Assembly (NCBI GenBank): GCA_937928635.1
Contig: CALFWM010000002.1
Coordinates: 1 to 61,423 of the forward strand
DNA length: 61,423 nt
Reading direction: 5' to 3'
From: an uncultured Sulfitobacter sp.
GTDB taxonomy: Bacteria; Pseudomonadota; Alphaproteobacteria; Rhodobacterales; Rhodobacteraceae
In this document: positions 27,453-36,566 of the stretch, one piece after another
Numbering within the stretch: position 1 is the first letter of the stretch
How the letters are laid out: each line of letters opens with the position of its first letter
Position numbers and translations under genes: made by a program
Notes under the pieces: generated by a model
The model's database searches: none
What the model was told of the DNA's origin: nothing
Seen by the model: only the letters and a program-made list of their open reading frames with translations

Positions 27453-28832
27453 ATGCAACAAACTGCGCCCTCCACTCCAATGACCACGGCCGGCCACACC
27501 CGGGCCATTCTGACGCTTGGTTTACCCCTGATCGGCGGGCATCTGGGACAGATCGCCATTGGGGCGACCGACACGATCATGGTCGGTTGGTATTCGGTGG
27601 AGGGGCTTGCCGCGATCACGTTGGCGCAAATGATGTTCTTTGTGTTGTTCATCTTTGGCTCTGGTTTTGCCATCGCCGTGATGCCGCTGGTGGCTTCATT
27701 TGTCGCAAAAGAGGATGAGGTTGGAATAAGGCGCAGCACCCGCATGGGGCTGTGGCTGTCACTGGCGTTTGGCGCGGTGGTTTACCCGATGTTTTTCTGG
27801 TCAGAGCCCCTTTTGCATCTGATGGGTCAGGGGGAGACCATCTCCCCCCAGGCGGCGGGCTATCTGCGCATTGCAGGGCTTGGCATGGTGCCGGCCCTTG
27901 TGGTGATGGTTTTGCGTTCCTATCTGGCCGCGCTTGAGCGCACGCAGGTCATTTTCTGGATCACGATCCTCAGCGCGGTAGGCAATGCCTTGGCAAACTA
28001 CGCCTTTATCTTTGGCAATTGGGGTGCGCCTGAGCTGGGGTTGAACGGGGCCGCGCTCGCCTCTCTCGTAACACAGATGATCGCGCTGGGTGCTACCCTT
28101 GCCTATGTCATCTGGGTGATGCCGCATCATCAGTTGTTTGTGCGGTTCTGGCGCAGTGACAGCGCGATGCTGGCACTTGTCTTTCGCCTTGGCGCACCCA
28201 TCGGTCTGACGTTGCTGTGCGAATCCGGGCTCTTTGCCGCCGCCGCTTTGATGATGGGCTGGCTGGGCACAATTCCACTGGCGGCCCATGGCATTGCGGT
28301 GCAACTTGCCTCGATCACCTTCATGGTGCACCTGGGCTTTAGCAATGTGGCCACGATCCGGGTCGGCAATGCCTATGGTCGCCGCGACATTCCGCATATG
28401 GCGCGCGGCGCAATTGTGGTGACGGTCCTTTCGATTGTGTTTTCCCTGCTGACCATGCTGGTTTTTGTGATCTGGCCAGAGCCGCTGATCTCCCTTTTCA
28501 TGCGCGACGGAGAAACCGCGCGGGCTCAGATCATGGCCATTGGCGTGGGGCTGCTGGCCATGGCCGCGCTGTTTCAACTGGTGGACGGGGCCCAGGCGGT
28601 AGCACTGGGCATGTTGCGCGGGGTGCAGGACACCAAAGTGCCGATGATCTATGCCGCCATCAGTTATTGGGTGATTGGCATCCCCTGTTCCTACGCCCTT
28701 GGGTTCCTGCTGGGCTGGGACGGGATCGGCATCTGGGCCGGGCTGGTCATCGGGCTTGGGGCTGCCTCTGTTCTGCTGAACATGCGGTTCTGGGGCACCA
28801 CGATCAAGGGACTGGCCGCATCCATGCGCTAG
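27453..28832 (+). CDS. MATE family multidrug exporter
   Basis: A 459-residue, 12-helix inner-membrane protein of the NorM branch. The opening LTLGLPLIGGHLGQIAIGATDTIMVGW and the repeat at the start of the second half (FRLGAPIGLTLLCESGLFAA) show the twofold MATE architecture; YRNQ-type signatures are replaced by VGNAYGRRDIPHMARGA. It exports cationic compounds using sodium or proton gradients. ATG 27453 is chosen; ATG 27480 is an in-frame alternative. Substrates unknown, transcribed alone. Confidence 0.93.
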   Translation: MQQTAPSTPMTTAGHTRAILTLGLPLIGGHLGQIAIGATDTIMVGWYSVEGLAAITLAQMMFFVLFIFGSGFAIAVMPLVASFVAKEDEVGIRRSTRMGLWLSLAFGAVVYPMFFWSEPLLHLMGQGETISPQAAGYLRIAGLGMVPALVVMVLRSYLAALERTQVIFWITILSAVGNALANYAFIFGNWGAPELGLNGAALASLVTQMIALGATLAYVIWVMPHHQLFVRFWRSDSAMLALVFRLGAPIGLTLLCESGLFAAAALMMGWLGTIPLAAHGIAVQLASITFMVHLGFSNVATIRVGNAYGRRDIPHMARGAIVVTVLSIVFSLLTMLVFVIWPEPLISLFMRDGETARAQIMAIGVGLLAMAALFQLVDGAQAVALGMLRGVQDTKVPMIYAAISYWVIGIPCSYALGFLLGWDGIGIWAGLVIGLGAASVLLNMRFWGTTIKGLAASMR

Positions 28833-28874
28833 GTCATGAACGCGGCCATTCCGGGGTCAAGGCCGTTATACGGC

Positions 28875-30578
28875 CTATGCCAAAATGAAATCAGACAGGC
28901 TGAGCGCATTGAGATTGCGCATCTCAATCTCCGCATCCACAGCGCCATCGCCATCCACATCTATGCGCAACACGCGGTTATCAAAGATAATCTCACCGCT
29001 GCCTTGCGCCGAAAAGCTGGAGCCAAACCCAAGGCTCAGCGGCCCGAACCCGCGCAGATCAAGCTGATCCACACCAGAGGTAAAGCCATGCACGATATCC
29101 CGGTTGCCTTCGCCCACACCGGTGTCCCCCTCGGCAAAGATAAACACATCGCGCACTTCGCGATCTTCCCAATCGGCCAGCACATCGACACCTGCACCCC
29201 CGATAATCCGGTCTGCACCTTCGCCACCGTAGATGCTGTCACTGCCGGACAGGCCTGCAAGCAAATCATTGCCATTGCCACCGGAAAGCGTGTCGGCCCC
29301 CGCACCGCCTGACATGATGTCGTTGCCGTCCTGGCCATGCAGATGGTCATTGCCGACATCGCCGCGCATCCAGTCGTTGCCATCACCACCATAAAGCAGA
29401 TCATTCCCGGCACCGCCCCACATCTGATCGTGGCCAACACCGGCATAAAGCGTATCTTCACCGTCACCCGCGATCAGGCGGTCATGGCCTGACCCGCCGC
29501 TGACCGTGTCGTCCCCGGCGCCGCCAAACACGCGGTCGTTGTGCGCACCGCCCGCGACATGGTCATTGCCCTCGCCCCCCGCGATAATGTCGGCCCCTTC
29601 ATCACCAAAAACGGAATCGTCGCCCGCGTTGCCCTGCATGCGGTCATCACCTGCGCCACCGCCCATGCGGTCATTGCCGTCCTGGCCCCACATCATATCA
29701 ATGCCGTCACCGCCATAAAGCGTGTCGCCCTGCGTGCCGCCTGCCAAACGGTCATTACCTTCGCTGCCGTGCAGACGGTCACTGCCTGCGCCGCCGATCA
29801 GCAGGTCATTCCCTTCGTTGCCCCACAGGTGGTCATTGCCGGCATCCCCCAGCAGGCGGTCATCGCCCTCGTCCCCGCCAATGGAATCGTTGCCGGTCCC
29901 GCCATAGATCAGATCATTGCCTGCACCACCGCCGGCACGGTCATTGCCATTGGCCCCATAAACGGTGTCATCCCCAAGGCCTGCCCAAATCTGATCATTG
30001 CCGCCGCCGGCATTGAAAATCTCGTTTGCCGCGGCCGCCAGCGCAAAACTATAGGCCCCGCTGTGCAGCGTTTCGGACCCATTGGTGCCAAACACCCGGT
30101 TTTCGCCGTTCACAAAATAGTTCAGCCAGCCTGCGATATCATCAACACGCTCGTTCTTATCCCCGTCTTCGTTCACAAAGCGGTTGCCCTCGTAAACAAA
30201 ACCGACGTGATAGACCGCATCCCCAATCGTGTTGACAAAGTTGCGCCCCTGAAACTGAAAGGCGCCACCATCCCCCTGCACCAGATGATACCCGGTCTCG
30301 GAGTTGCCCTCATCATCACCATGCCCCTCCACAAACGCATCATAGAGCGCGGCATTCCCACGGATATAATCAGAAATGGTGCGGATATCGGCCGGGGTCA
30401 GCACCCCGTCGGTGTTCACGCCCGTGGCCTCGATCGCCTGTGCAATCACGTCGTTCATCAAATGTGCCCCTGCGACGCCCTCTTCGATGTCGGCCAGGGG
30501 AATATTGGCAGCGAGTCCCGGGTCACGTCGTACAAATTCTGCAAGGCCGGACAATCCGGGCGGGGAGACAACAGGCAT
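28875..30578 (-). CDS. RTX (hemolysin-type calcium-binding repeat) secreted protein
   Basis: A 567-residue protein. The first about 165 residues contain an EF-hand-like stretch (GVNTDGVLTPADIRTISDYI) and a conserved-looking GYHLVQGDGGAFQFQGRNFV region. From about residue 180 to 480 come some thirty GGxGxDx(L/I/V)x nonapeptides, which fold into a calcium-bound parallel beta-roll. The last about 90 residues (FIFAEGDTGVGEG, then VDVDGDGAVDAEIEM) form the usual C-terminal type I secretion region. ATG 30578 has AGAAAGGA upstream. No T1SS genes are in the window, so export uses a system elsewhere. No enzymatic domain is evident. Confidence 0.9.
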   Translation of the reverse strand: MPVVSPPGLSGLAEFVRRDPGLAANIPLADIEEGVAGAHLMNDVIAQAIEATGVNTDGVLTPADIRTISDYIRGNAALYDAFVEGHGDDEGNSETGYHLVQGDGGAFQFQGRNFVNTIGDAVYHVGFVYEGNRFVNEDGDKNERVDDIAGWLNYFVNGENRVFGTNGSETLHSGAYSFALAAAANEIFNAGGGNDQIWAGLGDDTVYGANGNDRAGGGAGNDLIYGGTGNDSIGGDEGDDRLLGDAGNDHLWGNEGNDLLIGGAGSDRLHGSEGNDRLAGGTQGDTLYGGDGIDMMWGQDGNDRMGGGAGDDRMQGNAGDDSVFGDEGADIIAGGEGNDHVAGGAHNDRVFGGAGDDTVSGGSGHDRLIAGDGEDTLYAGVGHDQMWGGAGNDLLYGGDGNDWMRGDVGNDHLHGQDGNDIMSGGAGADTLSGGNGNDLLAGLSGSDSIYGGEGADRIIGGAGVDVLADWEDREVRDVFIFAEGDTGVGEGNRDIVHGFTSGVDQLDLRGFGPLSLGFGSSFSAQGSGEIIFDNRVLRIDVDGDGAVDAEIEMRNLNALSLSDFILA

Positions 30579-30758
30579 GACGTGTCCTTTCTGGGTTAAT
30601 GTCAAATGTGCACGCGGGATGGCAGCTTCGCGTCAGTTCGCAAATAAATGCGCTGAATTTGTTAACTATTAGGCAAGAAAATGTCGAAACCACGGCAGGG
30701 GTCCGTGTTTTCTATGTGGATTTCCGCCGCGTCCCTGACGATGTTCCACACAGCAAAA

Positions 30759-30790
30759 ATCCGCCAACCTCAGTCAAGAGATTGGCGGAT
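30759..30790 (-). terminator. Rho-independent terminator of the 30-residue membrane protein gene
   Basis: On the minus strand a 9-bp stem ATCCGCCAA / TTGGCGGAT with a 14-base loop is followed directly by TTTTT. It is among the cleanest intrinsic terminators in the window and lies 53 bases past the stop at 30843. Confidence 0.85.
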
Positions 30791-30842
30791 CACAACTGGG
30801 CCCGGATGGGGGGGGAGCCGCGCCCAATTTAAAAGGGCAGGT

Positions 30843-30935
30843 TTACATCACGTAGGTGGCCAGGCTCAGCCCCCAGACACTCATCATCGCGACAAATCCA
30901 AAGGCGGTGGGGAGGATAACTTTTGACATGTTCAT
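30843..30935 (-). CDS. 30-residue single-span membrane protein
   Basis: A tiny frame, ATG 30935 to TAA 30845-30843, encoding MNMSKVILPTAFGFVAMM and onward to SLATYVM, essentially one transmembrane helix. Support is unusual for its size: a strong ribosome binding site AGGAAAGGAA just upstream and an intrinsic terminator just downstream, with its own 186-base promoter region shared with the divergent thioesterase gene. ATG 30929 (MSKV) may be the true start, giving better spacing. The product is unknown; it could be a small subunit of a membrane complex. Confidence 0.7.
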   Translation of the reverse strand: MNMSKVILPTAFGFVAMMSVWGLSLATYVM

Positions 30936-31121
30936 TTCCTTTCCTGCAGTCATCTGACTGCGGTGCACGCCGCAGAGGATGTATCCCCCTGCGATCTGAT
31001 AAAGAAATATGAACAACGTTCTGAAACAAAAAGGGGTGGACGGTCACACCTCGACACGGGCACGTCAGCGTCTTGAAACACTGTGCGGAGGCGGTAGGGT
31101 GGCCGCGATATTACAAAGGAA

Positions 31122-31583
31122 ATGCCCGTGACCCCTGACATTGCCCAACGCTTTCTGACGGATAACTTTGCCGATTGGGTGATGGCATTGGCCCCGCAGG
31201 TGACGGACATTGGCCCAAACCGCACGGTCCTGCGCATCCCGGTGACAGAGGCCCTGAACCGCACCGGCGGCATCGTTTCGGGACAGGCGTTAACCGCCCT
31301 TGCTGACACGGCAATGGTGTTGGCCTGCGGTGGTCATGTGGGCGAAATGATACCAGTAAGCACCGTGACGTTGGACACGCAGTTCCTGCGCCCCGCCTCT
31401 GGCACTGCCATCCGGGCAGAGGCGGAGGTCACACGCGCGGGCCGTTCCATGATATTTGCCCGCTGCATCATGATCGCGGAACCGTCCGAAAAACCTGTTT
31501 CACTGGCCACAGCAACCTTTGCCCGCCAAAGCACCTGTAACGGTGCCGCTAATTTGGGCGTTCCACAGGCATTTTCGCCTTGA
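31122..31583 (+). CDS. PaaI-type hotdog-fold thioesterase
   Basis: A 153-residue hotdog-fold protein. LNRTGGIVSGQALTALADTA is the family active-site helix with the catalytic Asp, and VSTVTLDTQFLRPASG the following strand. Such enzymes hydrolyse acyl- or aryl-CoA esters in the cytoplasm. ATG 31122 follows AAAGGAA. The HExxH lipoprotein gene starts 31 bases after its stop on the same strand, so they may share a message. Substrate unknown. Confidence 0.87.
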   Translation: MPVTPDIAQRFLTDNFADWVMALAPQVTDIGPNRTVLRIPVTEALNRTGGIVSGQALTALADTAMVLACGGHVGEMIPVSTVTLDTQFLRPASGTAIRAEAEVTRAGRSMIFARCIMIAEPSEKPVSLATATFARQSTCNGAANLGVPQAFSP

Positions 31584-31614
31584 ACCCGGCCCACACGCGG
31601 GCCTTACTGCGGGT

Positions 31615-32292
31615 ATGATCCGTGCCGTACTTATATTGTTGCTTCTGACCTCTTGCGGGCGTCCTCTGACCAGCAATGAACGCGCGTTTCTCGATACCAT
31701 CCACGGTGACACGCTGAACATGGACCGGGTGCGGTTGCATGACGGGGCCCCTACGCGCGCCGTCACATTTCGCCGCAAACCCCGCCCCCGCACCACCTGT
31801 CGCGAGCTGATCCTGCCCCCCGCAACAGAGGCGGTGGTGACCAGCAAACCCGCCGCAGTCGCGCTTTATAACAGGGTGCTGTTTGATAAAGACTGGTACA
31901 TCGACGACTATCTGCCGGACTACCCGGATCAGGTTGGCCTGATCGCGGCCATGCTGTTTGCCCATGAGCTTACCCATGTCTGGCAATGGCAAAACCGCCG
32001 CACCACGGGGTATTCGCCCCTGCGCGCTGCCTCGGAACACACGTCACGCGATGATCCCTATCTATTTGATATCAATGCAGAACCTAAGTTTGGTGATTTC
32101 GGGTTTGAGCAGCAAGGGTCCATCATGGAAGAATTTGTCTGCTGTCGTGCCCTGGCCCCGACCGCCCCGCGCACCAAACGCCTGCATGCGATGCTCAGCC
32201 AGGTGATGCCTGTCGCGCCCCTGCCCGCCAGCCGTCAGTATGACGTGCGCCTGCCCTGGGACGGGGTTGAGATCAACGGCATCTGCGGCTGA
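31615..32292 (+). CDS. Lipoprotein with zincin HExxH motif
   Basis: A 225-residue protein with a lipoprotein signal peptide (LILLLLTSC, Cys14). Residues 112-130 hold MLFAHELTHVWQWQNRR, where His117, Glu118 and His121 match the HExxH zinc-protease motif, with HVWQWQ recalling the HxxQQ of DUF4157-type proteins. A third ligand may be a Glu in IMEEFVC. It would be anchored in the envelope, periplasmic side of the inner or outer membrane. Not assigned to a named peptidase family; activity is an inference from the motif. ATG 31615. Confidence 0.75.
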   Translation: MIRAVLILLLLTSCGRPLTSNERAFLDTIHGDTLNMDRVRLHDGAPTRAVTFRRKPRPRTTCRELILPPATEAVVTSKPAAVALYNRVLFDKDWYIDDYLPDYPDQVGLIAAMLFAHELTHVWQWQNRRTTGYSPLRAASEHTSRDDPYLFDINAEPKFGDFGFEQQGSIMEEFVCCRALAPTAPRTKRLHAMLSQVMPVAPLPASRQYDVRLPWDGVEINGICG

Positions 32293-32296
32293 TGGT

Positions 32297-32430
32297 TCAC
32301 CGCTGGATCGTCTCCAGATAAGCATCACGCCGTTCGCCCCACGACAGGAGGTACAATTGGCCCGAAAAAACGCAGCACCTTCATCCAGTTCAGGCATTGA
32401 GGGGTGAGCGCATCCTGAATTTGCAGCGAT
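32297..32430 (-). pseudogene. Fragment of a frameshifted coding sequence
   Basis: Reading leftward, one frame gives SLQIQDALTPQCLNWMKVLR and then, if one T of the T6 run at 32370-32365 is dropped, continues as FSGQLYLLSWGERRDAYLET and IQR stop. The two halves read as one coherent protein tail, so a one-base slip in the homopolymer seems to have broken the gene (or it is a base-calling error). No start is visible upstream, a TGA lying before the first part, so the 5' end is missing too. Product not recognised. Confidence 0.4.
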
Positions 32431-32551
32431 AAGGAAAAGACAAAACATCACGCGCACGGGGCATCCAATCAGATTGAGGTCTGATGCAGTCTTGCCCCGG
32501 ATGCCGCCCCACACCATGATCCAGAACAAGGGAACCAAAGGACAGACCGCA

Positions 32552-32986
32552 ATGGCCCATTACGCTTTGATCATGCTGATCGCCGGGATCGGCATCCCGA
32601 CCCTTGCAGCCCTCAATGCAGCCCTTGGTGCCAAAATCGGCTCGCCCGCTGCGGCGGCAACTGTGTTGTTTGTGGTGGCGTTTCTGGTCTCATTGATCGC
32701 GACCCTAATGACGGGACCCCAAGAGTTCACCCGATTGGCAGGCGCACCCAAACATCTGTTTCTGGGCGGGGTGCTGATCGCTTTTTATGTGCTGAGTGTG
32801 ACGTTTATCGCACCGCATTTTGGCGTCGGGAACGCGGTCTTTTTTGTGCTGTTGGGGCAGATGATTTCGGCGGCGGCCATTGATCACTTTGGTTTGTTTG
32901 GCGCGCAGGTTTCACCCTTGGGTCTGACACGCGCGGGGGGCATTGCGCTCATGGCAGCCGGGGTCTGGGTGACCCAACAGGCGTGA
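32552..32986 (+). CDS. DMT-superfamily membrane protein (YdcZ/DUF606)
   Basis: A 144-residue protein with five hydrophobic helices (e.g. TVLFVVAFLVSLIATLMTG and AVFFVLLGQMISAAAIDHFG). The last stretch, GQMISAAAIDHFGLFG, is typical of DUF606/YdcZ, half-size relatives of drug/metabolite transporters that work as dimers. Substrate unknown. ATG 32552 has AAAGGAC upstream; an earlier in-frame ATG at 32474 lacks this. Followed by a double hairpin that separates it from the convergent Ldh gene. Confidence 0.88.
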   Translation: MAHYALIMLIAGIGIPTLAALNAALGAKIGSPAAAATVLFVVAFLVSLIATLMTGPQEFTRLAGAPKHLFLGGVLIAFYVLSVTFIAPHFGVGNAVFFVLLGQMISAAAIDHFGLFGAQVSPLGLTRAGGIALMAAGVWVTQQA

Positions 32987-32991
32987 GGGTG

Positions 32992-33036
32992 CCGGACTTT
33001 TTGAAAAGTCCGGGCCGATTTCTTTGAAAGAAATCG
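32992..33036. terminator. Two tandem palindromic hairpins, bidirectional terminator
   Basis: The first, 32992-33013, pairs CCGGACTTTT with AAAAGTCCGG; the second, 33016-33036, pairs CGATTTCTTT with AAAGAAATCG. Both have near-zero loops and A/T-rich centres, lie between convergent stops (32986 and 33040), and probably end transcription in both directions. Confidence 0.75.
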
Positions 33037-33039
33037 CGC

Positions 33040-34020
33040 TCACCCCGCCGCAAAACCGGTGATCATCTCCCACACAGAATCTTCTATCTCAACCGGGTCC
33101 ATGCCCGTTTTGCCCTGCCCCGGCATGCGTGCCCCTTCATCCGCGCTTGCCGTCTGCCCCAGCATTTCCATCCGCGCGACAAAATCCGGTGCAGTGGCCG
33201 GGTCAATCACGATGTAATATTGGCCCAGATCATGCGGTGCGCCCTCTGGCGCTTTGAGCGGTTTGACATCGCGCGACAATACGCTGCCGGTCATCACCGC
33301 CGCCAAAATCTCAGCCATCAGGCCAAATCCCCAGCCCTTATATCCCCCCATCGACACCAGCGACCCGCCCAGCGCTGCGGTTGGGTCCGTTGTTGGATTG
33401 CCCTCACTGTCCACCGCCCAGCCTTCCGGGATGGATTGGCCCGCCGCCTTGGCCATGGTGATCTTGCCCAAGGCCACGGTGGTGGTGGATTGGTCAAACT
33501 GCATGGCAATGCCGCCCTGCCCGTCGGGGACCGAAAACGCGATGGGGTTGGTGCCAATCACTCGCGTCTTGCCCCCCGGTGCCGCCACAATGGGCGAGGC
33601 ATTGGTAAAGCCAATACCAATCAAGCCAGCCTGCGCAATTTGTTCGGTAAAATATCCCAGCGACGTGCAGGTATGCGCATGCGCCACCGCAAGGTTTGCG
33701 ATGCCGTTTTGACGCGCTGCCTCAAGAACCAGCGGCAAGCCGTGGGTAAAGGCGGGCTGAGCAAAACCAAACCCCGCATCCACATTCACCATCCCCGCAC
33801 GCGGCGTGGTCACAACCGGCGTGACTGTTCCGTTTACGCGGCCCGAGCGCAGCTGCTGGCAGTAGCTTTCAACGTAATAAAGCCCGCAAATCTTGTTGCC
33901 CACACTTTCGGCCTTGGCCACGGCACGCGCCACTTCAGCTGCGGCAAAGGCCCCGGCCCCATAGGCCATCAAGGCGGCCTGCGTGGTCTCTTCAATGTCT
34001 TTGAGGGAAAGGGTTGCCAT
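33040..34020 (-). CDS. Ldh-family (malate/L-lactate dehydrogenase type 2) oxidoreductase, divergent
   Basis: A 326-residue NAD(P)-dependent oxidoreductase of the Ldh_2 family (sulfolactate, ureidoglycolate, Delta1-pyrroline-2-carboxylate and diketogulonate reductases). GFTNASPIVAAPGGKTRVIG and GTNPIAFSVPDGQ are highly typical. The usual N-terminal HDSHG catalytic motif is here GNKICG, and NSNHFGAAGYY is HAHTCTSLGYF, so both conserved His positions differ. It may form a subfamily with different chemistry. Last gene of the leftward run that starts with proS, 17 bases behind lolD. Substrate unknown. Confidence 0.85.
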   Translation of the reverse strand: MATLSLKDIEETTQAALMAYGAGAFAAAEVARAVAKAESVGNKICGLYYVESYCQQLRSGRVNGTVTPVVTTPRAGMVNVDAGFGFAQPAFTHGLPLVLEAARQNGIANLAVAHAHTCTSLGYFTEQIAQAGLIGIGFTNASPIVAAPGGKTRVIGTNPIAFSVPDGQGGIAMQFDQSTTTVALGKITMAKAAGQSIPEGWAVDSEGNPTTDPTAALGGSLVSMGGYKGWGFGLMAEILAAVMTGSVLSRDVKPLKAPEGAPHDLGQYYIVIDPATAPDFVARMEMLGQTASADEGARMPGQGKTGMDPVEIEDSVWEMITGFAAG

Positions 34021-34037
34021 GGTGTGTCCTTTGGAAA

Positions 34038-34721
34038 TCAGGCGGCGATCAACCGGCCTGCATCAAGTTTGATTTGTCGGTCCATACGCGCGGCCAGTTC
34101 AAGGTTGTGCGTTGCGATCACCGCCGACAGGCCGGTGCCCCGCACCAGCGCTATCAGCGCGCCAAAGACCTGATCAGAGGTGTCCGGGTCCAGATTGCCC
34201 GTCGGTTCATCCGCCAGCAACAATCGCGGGGCATTGGCCAGCGCACGGCAAAACGCGACGCGCTGTTGTTCACCCCCGGACAGGGCGGCAGGGCGATGGG
34301 TTGCACGCCCCTCTATCCCCACCTCGCTCAGCAGTTTCAGCGCGCGCGCGTCCGCTGTGCTGCGCGCCACACCGTTGGCCAGTTGCGGCAATACGATATT
34401 TTCAAGCGCTGTAAACTCCGGCAGCAGATGGTGAAATTGATAGGTAAATCCCACATCCGCCCGGCGCACCCGCGTGCGGCGGCGGTCCGAAACACCGGTC
34501 ATATCCTCGCCGCCGATGGCCACGTGCCCCGCATCGGGCGTATCGAGCAGCCCCGCGATGTGCAGCAAGGTCGATTTACCCGCCCCGGAGGGCGCAACAA
34601 GGGCCACAACCTCCCCCGCCGCAACACTCAGATCAATACCGCGCAGCACGTTGACGGCCCCCGGCGTGCCCGCGTTATAGGTCTTTGTGATACCTGACAA
34701 ATGCAGAACCGGATCACTCAT
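34038..34721 (-). CDS. lolD: Lipoprotein-releasing system ATP-binding protein
   Basis: A 227-residue ABC ATPase. Walker A is APSGAGKST, the Q-loop [16 protein letters not shown], the ABC signature LSGGEQQR and Walker [13 protein letters not shown], all of the MacB/LolD/FtsE subgroup. Together with the permease encoded just upstream it extracts lipoproteins from the inner membrane for delivery to LolA. The start overlaps the permease stop by 8 bases. Assignment to LolD rather than MacB rests on that neighbour. Confidence 0.93.
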   Translation of the reverse strand: MSDPVLHLSGITKTYNAGTPGAVNVLRGIDLSVAAGEVVALVAPSGAGKSTLLHIAGLLDTPDAGHVAIGGEDMTGVSDRRRTRVRRADVGFTYQFHHLLPEFTALENIVLPQLANGVARSTADARALKLLSEVGIEGRATHRPAALSGGEQQRVAFCRALANAPRLLLADEPTGNLDPDTSDQVFGALIALVRGTGLSAVIATHNLELAARMDRQIKLDAGRLIAA

Positions 34722-36009
34722 AGCGCAGCGCCTCTACCGGGTTCATCCGTGCCGCCCGCCTTGCCGGAAAGATGGTCACGATGAAGGACAGCCCCAAGGA
34801 CAGCCCCACAGCCGACAACACATCTCCCAACTGCAATTTGGCCGGTAAAAAGTAAATGCCACGGATCGAGGCATCCCATGCGGTGCCACCCGACAGGTAG
34901 TTCACAAAGCCAAAAATCTGGTCCACGTAAAGCGCAAAGAGACAGCCCAAAATCACGCCCAGCGCCGTACCGATCAGCCCGGTAAAGGCCCCGCAGATGA
35001 AAAACACCCGCAACACGGAGCCTTCTGACAGACCCATAGTGCGCAAAATCCCAATATCGCGGCCCTTGTTCTTCACCAACATGATCAGCCCCGACACGAT
35101 GTTCATGGCGGCGATTAAAACAAGAATGCTAAGGATCACGAACATCACCCGGTCTTCAATATCCAAGGCATTCAGAAATGACCCGGATGCGTCCCGCCAT
35201 GTCCAGATCTGGCCGCGCTCCCCTGCGGCTTGCAACAGGGCAAGCGACAGATCATCAACCGCTTCCGGTTCTTCAACCATCACCTCAAGTTCATCCGCTA
35301 TCCCCTCCTTGTTAAAGAAAGATTGCGCCTCTGCGATCGGCAGATATACCCGCGTGCGGTCGATGTCATAACGCCCTGCGGCAAAGACATAGACCACCTC
35401 ATAGCCGTTCACGCGCGGGGAGACGCCGAGGGCCGTGCGCACGCCTGTCGGGTTGATTAGCTTGATGCGATCCCCCACCGACACATTCAGTGCGTCCGCC
35501 ACGCCGATGCCAATCGCGATGCCCTCTTCAAACCGTTCAATGTCGCCCGTGGCCTGATCAGAACTGGCAATGCGCGGGATTGTCTTAAGATTTTCGAGCG
35601 ATATCCCATAGACCTGCACACCTGCATTTTCACTGGCCCGGTTGATCATCACCTGCCCGCGCACCAGAGGGGCCACACGGGTGACACCCGGCACCTGCGC
35701 CACAGATGCGGCCATGTCGTCATATCTGGCGATGCTGCGGTCAATGCGCCCGTTCGCCTGAACCTCGCCCAATTGATAGACGGTCACATGGGCGTTGGAG
35801 CCCAGGATTGTGTCCACAAATTCAGCGCGAAAACCAGAGCGCACCGCCAACGTCGCAATCAGTGCAAATACCGCCAGTGTGATGCCGATCAGGCTAATCC
35901 ATGTCATCACACTGACCCCACCTTCGGCCCGGCGCGCGCGCAGATACCGCCAGGCAATCATCCACTCAAAGGGGGCAAATGGCGCTGTGGAAGAAGTGGT
36001 ATTGGCCAT
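34714..36009 (-). CDS. lolC: Lipoprotein-releasing ABC transporter permease (LolC/LolE family)
   Basis: A 431-residue inner-membrane permease with one N-terminal helix ([20 protein letters not shown]), a long periplasmic MacB-like domain (residues about 50-270) and three C-terminal helices beginning at [22 protein letters not shown]. The order and the N-terminal [11 protein letters not shown] match LolC/LolE. One permease gene only is present, so a homodimeric (LolF-like) arrangement is likely. Operon with lolD, overlapping by 8 bases. Confidence 0.93.
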   Translation of the reverse strand: MANTTSSTAPFAPFEWMIAWRYLRARRAEGGVSVMTWISLIGITLAVFALIATLAVRSGFRAEFVDTILGSNAHVTVYQLGEVQANGRIDRSIARYDDMAASVAQVPGVTRVAPLVRGQVMINRASENAGVQVYGISLENLKTIPRIASSDQATGDIERFEEGIAIGIGVADALNVSVGDRIKLINPTGVRTALGVSPRVNGYEVVYVFAAGRYDIDRTRVYLPIAEAQSFFNKEGIADELEVMVEEPEAVDDLSLALLQAAGERGQIWTWRDASGSFLNALDIEDRVMFVILSILVLIAAMNIVSGLIMLVKNKGRDIGILRTMGLSEGSVLRVFFICGAFTGLIGTALGVILGCLFALYVDQIFGFVNYLSGGTAWDASIRGIYFLPAKLQLGDVLSAVGLSLGLSFIVTIFPARRAARMNPVEALRYE

Positions 36010-36059
36010 TCAGAGGCTCCGTTGATTGTCGCGCAAACTGAGGCTTTGCCGCCCCGGGG

Positions 36060-36566
36060 TCAAGCAGGCATCGCCGCCCTGCCGCGACGGCGCAACGGCC
36101 ATGCAAGCAGACGCATCAGCGCGCCAAGGCAGAATGCCCCCAACACAAACCCAACCGCCGCAAAGGTCAGCCCGGCAAAGCCCAGCGGCACAGCCGGTTG
36201 AAAGGCCCCCCAAGCCGCCTGCGCGATCTGTGCATCGGTCAACCGCGCCGCGTGATAGGCGCGCATAAATGGCCCGGCCCCCTGCATCGCCACAAGGTCA
36301 TCCTTCAGGGTTTCATGGCGGGCAAAGGTGCGTGTTATATCGACCCGCCGCGCCTCCAGAAACGCAGTACCCTGCATCTGCGCCAGCGCCTCCTCCCGGC
36401 TCAGGTCCGCCGCCGCCGCAGAGGCGTCAAAATCTGCGACAACGACGCTGAGCGCATCAACCGCACCCCCCAAACGCTGCACATATTGCTGTGAAAACTC
36501 AGGGAACTGCGAACTGGCCAGCGCGCCCGCAAACCCTCCGGCCAGTGTTAAGCACCGCAAAATCAC
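36060..36566 (-). CDS. DUF2937 family membrane protein
   Basis: A 168-residue protein with hydrophobic helices at the start (LTLAGGFAGALASSQFPEF) and end (GFAGLTFAAVGFVLGAFCLG), and a charged coiled middle, as in DUF2937. QQYVQRLGGAVDAL following the first helix is typical of the family. Function unknown. GTG start at 36566 overlaps the stop of the serine-hydrolase homologue (GTGA), so the two are coupled in the proS operon. The first helix could be read as a signal anchor. Confidence 0.83.
   Translation of the reverse strand: MILRCLTLAGGFAGALASSQFPEFSQQYVQRLGGAVDALSVVVADFDASAAAADLSREEALAQMQGTAFLEARRVDITRTFARHETLKDDLVAMQGAGPFMRAYHAARLTDAQIAQAAWGAFQPAVPLGFAGLTFAAVGFVLGAFCLGALMRLLAWPLRRRGRAAMPA

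Noticed and set aside
28900..30000. Regular short direct repeats resembling a CRISPR or minisatellite
   Set aside because: The period is 27 bases in frame and encodes GGxGxDx-type nonapeptides; repeats are degenerate and there are no unique spacers.
32290..32448. A CxxC motif (ANCTSCRG) suggesting a cytochrome c fragment on the minus strand
   Set aside because: The His of CxxCH is Arg, there is no further cytochrome similarity, and another frame in the same stretch gives a more coherent protein tail.
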